Assembly: GCA_018296165.2 (NCBI GenBank)
Contig: JACKQL020000015.1
Span: 1-64,000, forward strand
Length of the DNA: 64,000 nucleotides
Reading direction: 5' to 3'
From: Termitomyces sp. T153
Lineage: Eukaryota; Basidiomycota; Agaricomycetes; Agaricales; Lyophyllaceae
Made by a program: the position numbers and the translations under genes. Below the pieces are notes generated by a model. That model made no database searches and was not told the DNA's origin. It saw only the letters and a list, made by a program, of their open reading frames with translations. This document shows, in pieces, positions 11,605 through 23,349 of this stretch; positions within the stretch are counted from its first letter, which is position 1, and the number at the start of each line of letters is the position of its first letter.

Positions 11605-12267
11605 TCTAGTATGTAGCATCTCAATGTGTGGGGTAAAAGAAGTTCCAGATTGCCTGGTCCACTGGTGAAATGGGGTAGATTCCTTAGATGGCTCACAGTG
11701 CATCTGGGTGCCTCTGGTGGAACTTCCTAATCAGCCCTAGCATGTGCATGTTCTTCTGTAGTTTTCAGGAAATGTCCTCAATTCCATGACCTTTCCACTT
11801 CACCTTGTATTGTAGCTATTGTCAGAACAGATAACTATCTAGGGATCTCTTCCACTTCATACTCCTCATTGTTGTTGACTACTATTGGAGGTGGTAGGAG
11901 TGCTGGGCATTGCTCTAGAATGGGTTCTTTGGGGCTGGCATTAGCTTGACTATGTTGAACACTGGATGGAGCTAGTGCATTCTTATAAGGAGCTGGAGTC
12001 AATAAGCTAGTGGCCTAACCTGCCATTCCACTATAAAGGATCCTAATTGGCAATGTGAGAGCTTTTTTGGTGGTCAGGTGGTTGTAACATCAGAGGCATC
12101 CAGGTAGACCTGATCTCTGGGCTGTTACTTGGGCACTGGAGTTCTTCTGCAGTTGTAATATTGCACCATGTTGTCTCCTCCTATGACCTTTTCATCCAGT
12201 CCACAAACTTGTTCACTGCTTCATTCTCTGATGGCTGGGCCCAGAGTTCAAAGGCCATGTGTGGGTG
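11605..12267 (-). pseudogene. Gypsy-3 chromodomain and integrase C-terminus, decayed
   Basis: The minus strand here aligns by eye with 480-1160 of Gypsy-1, including the stretch before the polypurine tract and the GPY/chromodomain region. No frame stays open for more than about 60 codons. It ends at the 1.1 kb insertion starting at 12273. Confidence 0.7.
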
Positions 12268-12272
12268 ACATC

Positions 12273-13392
12273 TAGTGATAAGACCCACTTATTGCTAAGC
12301 ACTATTTTTGGCATCTCTGATTGGACAGCAGCTGACTATATTAAACATAACATAGCATAAGTCACAACACTCAGCACATGAAGCCTAGCCCTAAGGTCTA
12401 GAACAATGTAGCCTTTGCATGGGATTTTAGCAACCATGAGACTTATCAATCACAAGTCACATCACATAAAGTCTGGACTTTGGATCTGGAATGACAAGGC
12501 TAAGACCTTCCTTAGTGACAACTACTAGCAACTCTATTTGGCAACAACACTGCCTCCACTCCAAATAGGGATATATTGACAGTTGTGTAATTTCTTACAT
12601 ATCATATTTTTTGTTGAGCTTACAAATAGACTTGAACAGTGTCTACACTTCAGGTATTGACATTGGAAATGCTCTTTTTCTGTGACTGACAATTTTTACA
12701 CATCATATCAACATCATGTACTTTTACCTAGTTACCAGACTGACACTCAGTATGTATCATAAACACTTTGGCAGACACTGTTGCTGGCAGCAACTAATAT
12801 TTCCTTTCTAATACTATATTTACAAACAGTATAAATACTGCCTTTACATAGAGACAAGAGAACAGAACAGAGTACCATTCCCCCTCACTAGCTCTAAGCT
12901 TATTGGCTTAAGATCTCTTTTTGCTCTTTTGCTCACCATTGACAATGATTTAGCAACAGGTCTTGCCAACCTACATTTTGACTTTGTGTAGTACCAACTA
13001 TGGATGCCCTTTGCATTATTTTGACTTAGCAATGCTAGTGACTAGGGTTAGCAACTAGTTTGCATTCATCTCCCAGCTTTGTTGTCTTCACTGTTCTCTT
13101 TATTTCTCAACTCCCCTTTTACTACCTAGTTCCCCATCTCTTAGCAACTCTTTTATCTTCATTTTTTTCCCTCTCTTTCATCTAGCAACTCTTCATTACT
13201 ATTTAGCAACTTAGGCTAGTGATAGCAACTCCTTCCACTTCTTGATCACTTCACCCTCATTAGCTCTTGTTTTTTGGGATGGTTACTGACTCATCCTCTT
13301 GTTAACTTTCTACTGCTAGCTACCCTATCTAGTTGCTAGTGTATAGGTCTTCCTTTTTGAGTTTCCTGCATGGCATTAGGTAGCATAGGAGC
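12273..13392. mobile_element. 1.1-kb insertion inside Gypsy-3, possible solo LTR
   Basis: Compared with Gypsy-1 and Gypsy-2, Gypsy-3 has 1,120 extra bases here, bounded on each side by ACATC (12268-12272 and 13393-13397). There is a TATA-like segment at about 12830 and no supportable coding frame. A partial relative of its start (TGCTAAGCACT context) occurs at about 11125-11255, cut off by the Gypsy-3 LTR. A large solo LTR is my best guess; the exact ends are uncertain. Confidence 0.55.
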
Positions 13393-13779
13393 ACATCACT
13401 GGTGTTCAGGAAGAAGGGCAAAAACTGGGTGGCCACATGAACATAGTTGTTGTACTAGAATTCAGTGTTAGGGGGGAGTTCATCCCAGTCATCTTGATGC
13501 TCATTGCAGAAGAGGCAGAGGTACTGCTTGAGCTCCTGATTTATGTGTTTGGTCTGGCCATTGGACTGTAGGTGGTAGGCAGTGGAGGTGTGCAGCTTTA
13601 TGCTAAGTAGTTGGTAGAGCTCTCTGGTGAAATCTGCTACAAATTGTGGCCCACAGTTAGATATATAGGCATCAGAGAGGCTGTGGAGCTTCTAGACATT
13701 TCTTCAGTATAGGTTTGCAGCATCCATAGCAGAGCAAGTGGTGTGAGTGGGAATGAAGTGTGCTCATTTGCTATATAGG
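13393..13779 (-). pseudogene. Gypsy-3 integrase core, 3' part
   Basis: Aligns with 1160-1545 of Gypsy-1, covering the catalytic-core end of integrase, with scattered stops. It breaks at the Gypsy-2 insertion: ATAGG at 13775-13779 is repeated at 20380-20384, and the integrase sequence continues from 20385. Confidence 0.75.
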
Positions 13780-14332
13780 TGTAAGGGCAACCTCTGGAGG
13801 CTGTGGCTCAATTACACAACTGGCAGAGAGAGATCCAAAGTCTATTCAGTATCTACAAGAAGTTCTAGAGTTCTAGCCACTCACTTGGCAGTGAAAGATC
13901 CAAAGAGAACAAGTCTAAGGATCCCCAATATCTGTGTTTGGAAAATTTATTCTAGAGCTTCTGGAAAAACACCCAACAACAACAAAATCCAGAGTCTAAT
14001 TAAAAAGTGGAAATCTATTGTAAATGGCCTCGATCTCCAGACTCCCAGCATGTGACCACTATCAATAATAACAAAGATAGCCTTTTGTTAAAATACTTGT
14101 GGTCTAAAGATGGGAGGCCTATAATGAGCAGTAGGCCTAGAATACAGGAAACAATCCAGGGGTCTGGTAAGAGGCCATGTGGATAGGGCAACACTTATTA
14201 GAATTACAGACAGAGAACCAGTGCAGCATGAGGGCTAGAACTGGGACCAGCAGATAGGGAAAGCAAGGGAGAATAAAGAAAAACCATAAGGAGAGAGAAT
14301 AGGACAAAGGAGGAATGGGACATCTTCTAACA
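13780..14332 (-). repeat. Gypsy-2 3' LTR
   Basis: 553 bp, TG...CA ends. It matches 19833-20379 with few substitutions and a short indel near 14020-14035. It is longer than the Gypsy-1 LTR but shares its first ~50 bp. Confidence 0.9.
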
Positions 14333-14502
14333 TCACCCCCCCTCTAGCATGTGGCATCTTGACATATTAGGTAGAAGAAGTTATGAATTGTCTAGTTAGC
14401 CATTGAAATGGGGTAGATGCCTCAAATGGCTTTTGGGGCATTGGGATGCCTATGTTAGGAGTCCTGGACCAGAGTTGGTGCATGTACATTAGCCTGTGGT
14501 TC

Positions 14503-15799
14503 TCAAGAGATGTCCTCAATGCTATATCCCTTCCATTTCACCTTGAACTGCAACTTTGCTTGGAATAATTTGCTATCCAGAATTTCCTCCACTTCATACT
14601 CCTCCTCAATGTTGATTAGAACCAGTAGTGGGGGTAGCTTAGGGTGGTAGCCTAGGATTGGATCCTCTGGAGCTAGAAATAGCTTGACAACATTGAAGAC
14701 TGGGTGCAATTGGCATAGGCCTGCTAGCAGTTTAAGTCGGTATGCCAAAGGCTTTACTTTTTTCACCACCATGAAAGAGCTAAAATGACAATGCAACAGC
14801 TTCTAGAATGGTCTTGTTGTCTTGATGTCTGAGCTATCTAAGTCCACATGGTCTCTAGGCTTATAACCTGGGGCTGGTGTCTGTCAGCAATTGTAGTACT
14901 GTGTTATGTCCTTCTTAGCCTTTACTAATGCAGCTTTTGCCTCCTCCTGTGCCCTTTTCATCTGGTCCACAAACTTGTTGATAGAGTCATTCTCAGAGAG
15001 GTGTGTCTGAGGTTCAAATCCCATGTGAGGGTGCCTGCCAGTGTCTAGGAAGAATGGAGTCATCTGCATGGAAGAGTGAACATAGTTGTTATATTGGAAT
15101 TCAGCATCTAGCAGCAGCTCATCCTAGTCATCCTATTTCTCATTATTCATTACAAAACAGGCAGAGATACTGTTCCAGTTCCTAATTAACACATTCTATC
15201 TGCCCATAAGACTGAGAGTGATAGGCCATGGTGGTATGGAGCTTCACTCCTAGCAGGCAATACAGTTCCTGAGTGAACTCTGCCACAAACTGGAGGCCAC
15301 AGTTAGAGATGTACCCATCCAACAGACTATGGAGCTTCTAGACATTCTTCCAATACAGGTTGGCTGCTTTCAAGGCAGAGCATGTGGTGTGGGTAGGGAT
15401 GAAGTGGGCCCATTTGCTATAGAGGTCTACCACTACCATCACAGCATTGTACTTATAAGTATAGGAGAGTTCTACAATGAAATCGACTAGCGCAACACTC
15501 CAGCAAGCAGTTGGAATAAAGAGAGGGTGGAGCTGCCCCATGAGTGCCTTGTAGCAAGGCTTGGTGCAGAGGCAGAGATCATATGTACTAGTGTAGGTGC
15601 CTACATATTGGGAGATTTGAGGCCACCAGTAATTTTGGGATACTAGCTTCAACATTTTCCACCTCCTAAGATGTCTGGCTACTTGAGAGTTGTGATGTTG
15701 CTCTACAATGCATTGGCAAAGTTGTGAAATGTTAGGCACATAAATGTGTTTTTGGAAGGTCAGAAGTCCATTCTGAAGGCCCCACTCATCTGCATGCAT
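14503..15799 (-). pseudogene. Gypsy-2 integrase and chromodomain, broken
   Basis: 15338-15799 carries the HHCC-like zinc region (H-H-N-S-Q-V-A) and the D-F-I-V-E-L catalytic-core start. A broken middle follows, with 14884-15069 carrying the region before the GPY module. 14503-14796 holds the GPY-to-chromodomain end (Y-E-V-E-E-I-L-D-S, V-K-W-K-G-Y). It is closely similar to Gypsy-1 but has lost nearly all CpG. Confidence 0.85.
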
Positions 15800-16135
15800 A
15801 GACTTAACTCTGCTTGCTTGTCAAGCTTGTAGAGCCTGTGCAGCCTGGGCAACAGCATTCTCTTGTGCACCCTCTTAGTTCCCTCTTCAGATGTCTCTGA
15901 GAATGTTTGTCTCATCCCCTTAGACCACAATTCCTTCTAGAGCATGGATAGCAAAGAGCTCTGGCTTGAGGAGGACAATGTTGTCATTATCCCCTGCCCC
16001 TATGCCATGGTCAGCCTGCCTAGACAATGCATTCAGTTTGCCTATGCTCTGTTCTTGCTTGTGATGCAGTGAGAAGTCAAAGTTGGCCAAATACAAGGAC
16101 CACCAAGCTTGGCATCAATTTAGCTTCTTAGCCAT

Positions 16136-17564
16136 GTGGAAGTACATGAGGTTCTTGTGGTCTGTCCAGATTTTAAACTTATACCATGCACCCTCAAGAA
16201 AAGGCTGCCATTCTTCAAAGGACTGAATAATGGCAAGCATCTCCTTGTTATGGATCTTGTAGTTCTATTCTACTGCATTAAGGCTCTTGGAATAGAAGGC
16301 TACTGGATGCCACTTGCCATCATCCTTTGACTGCTGGAAGAGAACTGCTCCCATGGCAAAGTCTAAGCTATTTGCTTCAACACAGAAGAGAGAGTCATCA
16401 TCTAGAAACAGGAGGACAGGTTTTGGAGTGACCACTTGTTTAAGGATGTTGAAGGCAGCTTGCTCTAGGAGACGCCATTGCCATGCTGCATCCTTGCCTG
16501 TGAGGTCAAAGAGAGGATGTGCATGGTGGGAGAAATCCTGTATGAACTTCTAGTAGAAGTTGACAAATCCAAGGAAGGCCTGTACTTCCTTCTTATTTCT
16601 TGGCTCAGGTCACTCTGCTACATCTGCTACCTTAATGGGGTCCATCTTGGCCATCCCATGTGAGATGATCAATCCTAAGTACTCTACTTTAGTCTGCTCA
16701 TATTCATACCTGCTACTTTAATGAGGCCCATCTTAGCTATTCCATATGAGATGATTAATCCTTACTACTCCACATTAGTCTGCTCATATTCACATTTCTC
16801 AGGCTTTAAATAGAACTGGTGTTGGCAGAGGCATTCCAAGACAATGCATGTGACCTGGCAATGCTCCTCCAAGGTTTTAGTGTAAATGAGGATATCATCA
16901 AGATATACACAAACAACACCTTCCACAATCAGATTACAGAAGATGTCATTTATCATAATCTGGAAGGTGGCTGGGCTGTTGGTGAGGCTAAAGAACATCA
17001 CTAGAGGTTTAAAGAGTCCACAATTAGTTTGGAATGCTGCCTTCCACTTATTTCTCTCTTTGATGCACATACTGTTGTAGCCCCAGCAGACATTCAACTT
17101 GGTAAAATAGCATGCACCTCAAAGGTTGTTGACAAGTTCTGAGATGAGTGGCAAAGGATAGTGATTCTTCACTGTCATTGCATACAAGATTCAATAGTCC
17201 TGAACCAGAGGAAGAGACCCATCCTTCTTCTTAATGAAAAAGACTGGGGAGGCCTTAGGGACTTAGAGGGTTATATTTGTCCAGAGCTAAGATTCTCCTG
17301 TAAGAATGCATCCTGCTCATCCTGCTCACAGAGCACAAGAGGATAGACCTTGCAGTTGAAAGGTTCAGCATCTGGTATCAGCTCAATTGCATGATTCCAC
17401 TGCTTGTGCTCTGGGAGTGAGTCAAAGGATGCCTTGAAGAATACATCCTCAAAATTGTGGGAGTGATCAGGAACCATGCTACAAAAAGGCTTGGGCTGGG
17501 AGTTTGCTGCAAATGCCTTGGCCAGATATTGAGAGATGGTCTGACTGGCCTGAATCTCTGCCAC
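16136..17564 (-). pseudogene. Gypsy-2 reverse transcriptase and RNase H, broken
   Basis: 17271-17564 carries the region before the RT fingers. 16765-17097 carries the palm with an intact catalytic box Y-L-D-D (16894-16905). RNase H follows toward 16136 with several stops. Within the RT tail a segment of about 86 bp is tandemly duplicated (16624-16709 and 16710-16795), which disrupts the connection to RNase H. Unlike Gypsy-1 and Gypsy-3, the active-site codons are GAT-GAT, so both aspartates survive. Confidence 0.85.
16624..16795. repeat. 86-bp tandem duplication inside Gypsy-2 RT
   Basis: Two adjacent diverged units (16624-16709, 16710-16795) each begin CTGCTAC and end in a CTCATATTCA context. 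Gypsy-1 has one unit at the equivalent place. Confidence 0.8.
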
Positions 17565-17699
17565 TGTAGGAGGGGAGCAGAGGGTTGTAGCATAGATCCT
17601 ATCACCTACTTCAATGATTTTGTCTGAAGATGCTAGGTCTGGAGTGCTGGTGGATTCTCCTTTGCCTTTCTCTTTCTCTTGAAGTTTATATCCAGCACC

Positions 17700-18209
17700 T
17701 CAGACATCCTTGTAGAGAGCCTCTCTAGAAGAGAATGCCAAAGGAGGGGGATTCAAGAGGTCAAGATCAGCATAGGGAAAATGCTCTGCACAACAAGCAT
17801 GTATGGCAGCACATTCAGGAATCTTTGCTCTATGCTCTTTACAGGCTTCTTCAGCACAAGTTGTGCAGTGATGAGGGCAGTGACTCATCTTCACCTCACC
17901 TTTTGTCCAGTCAATCTCAGGATTGTGTTCATATAGTTAAGTGAACCCAAAGATCATGTCTTGTTTTCCCAGACTAGTGACAGCAAAAGTGGCTGGTTCA
18001 GAGTGGTTTTTGTAACAGAGAACCAGGTCCACCACTGAGCAAATAGAGCCAGCTTCATTGAGGGTGCCATCAACATTATACACAGGGATAGTATGGACTA
18101 GGAGGCAAGTGGTAGGACAATGTTGTTGCACATAGTCTGTGTCAAGGAAGAGGCCTGTTGTGCCACTGTTAAGCAGAGCAACCACACTTTGGATCTGCTG
18201 GGTATCCAT
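17700..18209 (-). pseudogene. Gypsy-2 protease region, broken
   Basis: 17937-18209 contains A-L-L-N-S-G-T-T-G, the retropepsin site with the catalytic Asp changed to Asn, then D-M-I-F-G-F-T. The distal part, 17700-17894, holds the linker with a Cys/His-rich stretch before RT. The catalytic residue is lost. Confidence 0.75.
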
Positions 18210-18599
18210 TGTCTTAATTTACACCTAGAGCTTCATAGAGCTGGCAGAAGGGGTGGAAGCTACAGTGTAACAACAGGAGAGACTGTGTTCCCATGCAGGA
18301 ATTCAGAGGCATGGATTAGGAGGTGTATGTCCAGCAGAGACTTTAGCTGGGGAGGGGGTTTGTATGTCTAAGAAGGAGCTTATCATTTTGAGCATAGTAT
18401 TAAGAGCAGCAACAGATATATTTGATTCTATAGACAGGAGAGCAAAACAATGAGCACTAGGCAATAACAGTGTATGGTTCATCCATTGCCCTTTTAAAAA
18501 TCCTCCTCCAACTCTGCAGGAACCTTCTCCAATACATTGGCTGCCTTATTGGAGTGAACAGCTATAGGTGCATTGGAAGAGGGAGTTCCTGTTGCATCC

Positions 18600-19700
18600 C
18601 TTGCTACTAGGAGTTGGACAAGCAGCTCCTCCTACTCTCATGCAGACAGGTAGCAGACTTCTAGTTCTTGAAGACAGTAGCAAGCAAAGTGACCTGCCTT
18701 TCTACAGCATTGACACAATAGGGGGTAAAGGATTGCTATTAAGAGACATTGACATCCATTGGGACTCCTTGGAGCAGGGAGTGCAAGGGAGTAACATGGG
18801 ATGGAAGGAAAAAAGTTGCACCTGCTTGTGGAACTGCTAGAGCAGGCATGGAAGGGAAAGCTTGGAGAGTGAACTCACTATGAGAGAAAGGAAACATTGA
18901 GAGTTGTGTCTGCTGCAGCTCATATTGCAGTTTCATCAGCTACCACTGCTCATATGCTACCTTGTACCAGGTATCAATATGCTCATTATCTGGGCACTCC
19001 TCAGCCATAATATCAATATGATCTATGAGAGAGAGGTGGAATTCATCATGAAAGGTGAGGCAGAGTTGCAGACCATCTGAATAGTTAGCCTGTTCAACTA
19101 AGGCACAAAAAGAGTTGATGTACTTCTCAAGTGACTACTTCTCTTGACCATACTGAGTTTGGTCTCAATGAAAAAGAGCTGTGGTCTTGATGGGGTCAAG
19201 GGGAAAGAACTCAGCTCAGAACTCCTTCTCAAACTCCATTCAGCCAGAGAAACTCTCAACTCCTCCTAGGCATCAAAAAATGTGCAGTACCTAGATTGAG
19301 GCAATTTTCAAAGCATAAGAGGCAAAGGCTTTACTGCTCAACTGGATATAAGTGATGCAAGACTGAAAGAAACATTCTCCAACTCTATAGTCCCTATTAA
19401 ATATATCAGGAAGTGCAGGGCAAGAAAGTTTGGAGCAGAGTGCTGAAATCTCCAGGCTAAGTGCAGAAGAGAACCTTGCTGCAGCTGCTAGGGGTCCAGG
19501 TGGAGGAGTAGAAGTGAGGGGGAGATAGTTCAAGAAGGTCTGGAGAAAGAGGAACATTGCTTCAGTGGTTTGACAGAGCCTAGAGTTCAGTGGCATGAGA
19601 GGTAAGGAGGCTTAAGTAAGTTAATCTGTGTCTCTAAGGACAGCAAACAACTCTAGGCATCATCTTGGGGGCTTGAAGCATCAGGAGGAGGTGCTAAAGG
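18600..19700 (-). pseudogene. Gypsy-2 gag, broken
   Basis: Fragments at 19291-19596 and 18739-18936 match the Gypsy-1 gag in order and sequence. The zinc-knuckle region near 18660-18720 is recognisable. Stops and deletions interrupt it, including a shortened N-terminal part compared with Gypsy-1. Confidence 0.7.
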
Positions 19701-19832
19701 GGTTGGTTGGGTTATGGAAGGAACATAGGGGACACTAAGACACTGGTGGAGGAGAGACCTCTTAAGGAACCAAGTAGAAACTCAGGCAATCAAAAAGGAG
19801 GCTCTCAGACTAAATCTAGAGACTTGTTCTGC

Positions 19833-20379
19833 TGTAAGAGCAACCTTTGGAGACTGTAGCTCAATCACACAACTGGCAGAGAGAGATCCAAAGTTTATTC
19901 AGTATCTACAAGAAGTTCTAGAATTCTAGCTACTCACTTAGCAGAGGGAGATCCAAGGAAAACAAGTCTAAGGATCCCCAATGCCAGTGTTTGGAAAATT
20001 TACTCTAGAGCTTCTGGATAAACACCCAACAATAACCAAATCCAGAGTCTGATTAAAAAGTGGAAATCCATTGCCTCAATCTCCAGACTCCCAGCATGTG
20101 ACCACTACCAATAATAACAAAGATAGCCTTTTGTTGAAAGTACTTGTGGTTCAAAGATGGGAGGCCTATAATGAGCAGTAGGCCTGGAATATAGGAAACA
20201 ATCCATAGGTCTGGTAAGAGGCCATGTAGAAGGAGCAACACTTATCAGAATTACAGACAGAGAACCAGTGCAGCATGAGGGCTAGAACTGGGACCAGCAG
20301 ATAGGGAAAGCAAGGGAAAATAAAGAAAAACTATAAGGAGGGAGAATAAAAAAAAGGAGAAATAGAACATTCCCTAACA
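19833..20379 (-). repeat. Gypsy-2 5' LTR
   Basis: 547-bp partner of 13780-14332, next to the primer-binding site at 19820-19830. Confidence 0.9.
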
Positions 20380-20384
20380 ATAGG

Positions 20385-21060
20385 TCCACCACTATCATGA
20401 TAGCATCATAACCATGAGCATTGGGGAGCTTTATGATGAAGTCCACCAAAGCAATGCTCCAGCATTCTGAGGGGACAGGGAGGGGATGTAGCTGCTTGGT
20501 GGAGAGATGGCATTGGGGCTTGGTCTGGAGGCAGAGATCACCTGTACCAGTGTAGGACCCAATGTGGCAGGGACATCTGTGGCCACCAGTAGTTCTGGGA
20601 TATCAGCTCCAACATTTTCCATTGGTCAGGATGTCCAGCAATCCAAGAGTCATGGTGTTGCTCTATAATCATCTGGTGGAGCTCTGGGATGTTAGCATAT
20701 AGATGCAGTTCCAGAAGATCAGAAGCCCATCTTAGAGGGCCCATTTGTCTGTGCAGACAGACTTGGCACCAGTAGTGCATCCTAATTTCAGTGCTTGGGC
20801 TGCCTGGGCAATGAGTTTCTCTTGCTAACCATCCCAATTTCCATGTCAGATATCCTAGAGAATGTCCACCTCCACTTTCTCAACAGCTAAACCTTTCATG
20901 GCTTGGATTGCAAACAATTCAGAGCAGAGAAGCACACTGTTGCTATTGTTGTCTCCTCCAGTGCTATAGTCCACTCTCTGAGACAGAGTGTCCAGCTTCC
21001 TCATACTCTGGCCTAGCTTGTGGTGCAGTGAGAAGTCAAAGTTAGCTAGATAGAACAACT
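20385..21060 (-). pseudogene. Gypsy-3 integrase, 5' part
   Basis: Directly continues the integrase core interrupted at 13779. 20538-20837 covers the HHCC zinc region (E-Q-H-H-D-S-W-I-A-G-H-P). 20855-21058 covers the RNase H-integrase linker (S-L-H-H-K-L-G-Q-S-M-R-K-L-D-T-L-S). Stops separate the parts. Confidence 0.8.
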
Positions 21061-22490
21061 ACCAGGCTTGTTGGTGGTTGAGCTTTTTAGCCATCTAAAA
21101 TTATTTGAAGTTCTTGTGATCCACCCAAATTTTGAACTTATGCTGCACACCCTCCAGTAAATGCTGCCACTCTTCAAAGGATCAGATGATGGCCAGCATC
21201 TCCTTATTGTAGATCTTGTAGTTGTGCTCTACCACATTCAGGCTCTTAGAATAAAAGGCCACCAGATGCCACTTTCCATCCTCTGGAGACTGTTGTAATA
21301 GAACAGCTCTAGTGGCAAAGTCAGAATTGTCAGCTTCCACCCAGAAGGGAGAGTTATTGTCTGGAGAGAGGAGAATTGGTCTGGAGATAATAACACACTT
21401 AAGAGCATTGAAGGCCATCTGCTCTGGAGGCCCCCAGCTCCAGGCAGTGTCCTTTGCAGTGAGGTCAAACAGAGGGTGGGCATAATGCAAGAAGTCCTGG
21501 ATAAACCTCTAGTAGAAGTTAGCAAAGCCTAGGAAGACCTGCACTTTCTTCTTGTTCTTGAGCTCCAGCCACTCCACAACACCTGCCACCTTTACCAAAT
21601 CCATCTTTGTGGCTCTATATGAGATAATCAGCCTAAGATACTTGATTCAAGTCTGCTCAAACTTGCACTTCTCCAGTTTGAAATAGAGCTGGTGATGGTG
21701 GAGACATTCCAAGACAAGGCACATGATCTGGCAGTGCTCCTCCAATGTTTTGGTATAGATAAGAATGTTGTCAAGGTATATGCACACTACACCTTTAGCA
21801 ACAAGGTCCTAGAAGATATTTTTCATCATTGTTTGGAAGGTGGCTGGGCTATTTGTGAGTCCAAAGAACATAACAAGAGGTCTGAACAGTCCCTAGTTGG
21901 TCCAGAAGGCAGCCTTCTATTTGTCTCTCTTCTAGATATGCACATTATTGTAGCCCCACCAGACATCTAGGTTAGTAAAGTATTGGGCATACTGGAGATT
22001 ATTAATGAGCTTGGAGATGAGGAGGAGAAGGTAGCAGTTCTTCATGGTTATAGTATTAAGCACCTAGTAGTCCTGGATCAGTTGGAGCAAGCCATCCTTC
22101 TTTTTGATGAAGAAGACTAGAGAAGCCATTAGGAATTTGGAGAGGCAGATGTGACCAGAGTTCAGGTCTTCTTGCAGAAAGGCATCAAGCTTGTCCTGCT
22201 TCTTAGGTGCCAGTGGGTAGACCTTACAGCTCAAGGGCTTAGAATCCAGCATTTATTCAATGGCATGGTCCCACTGTTTGTGCTCCAAGAGCAAATCAAA
22301 TGAGGCCTTAGAGAACATGTCCTCAAACACATAGAGGTATGGAGGCATAATGTTCTAGAATGCTTATAGTATAGAGTTGGTAGCAAACACCTGGGCTAGC
22401 CACTGGAATATGGTCTGGCTAGCCCAGATCTCTATAGTGGAGGGCAGTGAGCATAAGGTAGTGGCATAGATCTGGTCTCCAACTTCCATT
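21061..22490 (-). pseudogene. Gypsy-3 reverse transcriptase and RNase H, broken
   Basis: RNase H is at 21182-21490 (V-E-A-D-N-S-D-F-A-T-R and K-E-M-L-A-I-I). The RT palm is near 21690-21980, with catalytic box Y-L-D-N at 21767-21778. The N-terminal RT part is at 22064-22252 (F-F-I-K-K-K-D-G-L-L). As in Gypsy-1, the second Asp of the active site has become Asn through GAC-GAC to GAC-AAC. Confidence 0.83.
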
Positions 22491-22648
22491 GCATCATCTG
22501 GAAGTTCTGGATTGCGTATGCTTCTAAACTCCCCTCCTAATTCCTCTTCTAGAGCCCCACTACTGCTCTAGTTAATCTTGTAGAGGGCCTCTCTATGAGA
22601 GAACACTAGGAGCAGGGGGTCCAAAAGGTTTAGATCTACAGAGGGGAG

Positions 22649-23100
22649 ATGGTCAGTGTAGCATGTCTGGATGGCCACATATTCTCAAACTTCAGTCCAG
22701 CACTCTTCTCTGGCCTTAGTGGTGCAGGCAGAGCACCTCCAGAGGCACCAGCTCATAGTTACCTTACTCTAGGCCCAGTCTACTTTGGAATTGTGCTTTT
22801 GGAGCCATGTGAAACCAAGGATCATGTCCTGCTTCCCTAAGCTGGTAATGGCAAAGACTGCATGCTCGGCATGATTCTGGTAGCAGAGAACAAGGTCTAC
22901 TACAGAGCTGATAGTGCCAGCTTTGTTGGGTATTCTGTTAATGTTGAACACCAGAATGGACTGGGGAAGTGGCTGCATGGTCAGGCCATAGTGCTTTACA
23001 AACTCTAAGTCTAGAAACAGTCCCATTGCTCTGCTGTCCAGGAAGGCAGTGACTTCATAAGTATGCTAAGTGTCTGTGGTCTTGATTTCTATGTTAAGGC
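22649..23100 (-). pseudogene. Gypsy-3 protease region, broken
   Basis: 22769-23026 holds the M-G-L-F-L-D-L-E-F-V start after the catalytic segment and the D-M-I-L-G-F-T-W-L strand typical of this lineage's protease. Stops flank it. Confidence 0.7.
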
Positions 23101-23349
23101 ATAATAAGTTTGTATATAGGCTCAAGGCTACTATGTACTGCCAAGATAGTTGGTGCTCCTAGGCAGAACAGTGCTGGTGGAGCCTAGCTGGTGTTAGGAG
23201 GCTTGGCTTGGACTCCAAGGTTAGTGTTTGTACATCTGGAGAGGAAAGCTAAGAATCTTCTATCTTAGAATAATCAATATTGAGAAGGGCAATTTTATTT
23301 TCTAACAACAGATGAGAACCTGTTAGTACATGGCAATGAAGGCATACAC

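Larger units (their letters stand above)
13780..20379 (-). mobile_element. Ty3/Gypsy element (Gypsy-2) nested in Gypsy-3
   Basis: LTRs 13780-14332 (553 bp) and 19833-20379 (547 bp) enclose a full gag-pol-chromodomain order on the minus strand. The 5-bp TSD ATAGG is intact on both sides (13775-13779, 20380-20384). The polypurine tract is the C-rich run starting near 14335. The primer-binding 11-mer at 19820-19830 is complementary to 13906-13916 in the left LTR; the right LTR copy has one mismatch. Coding regions are fragmented by stops. It must be younger than Gypsy-3, which it interrupts. Confidence 0.93.

Noticed and set aside
11256..13779. Separate Gypsy element from 20385-25114
   Set aside because: The LTRs pair with each other and the integrase frame continues across the ATAGG-flanked insertion, so the two parts are one split element.
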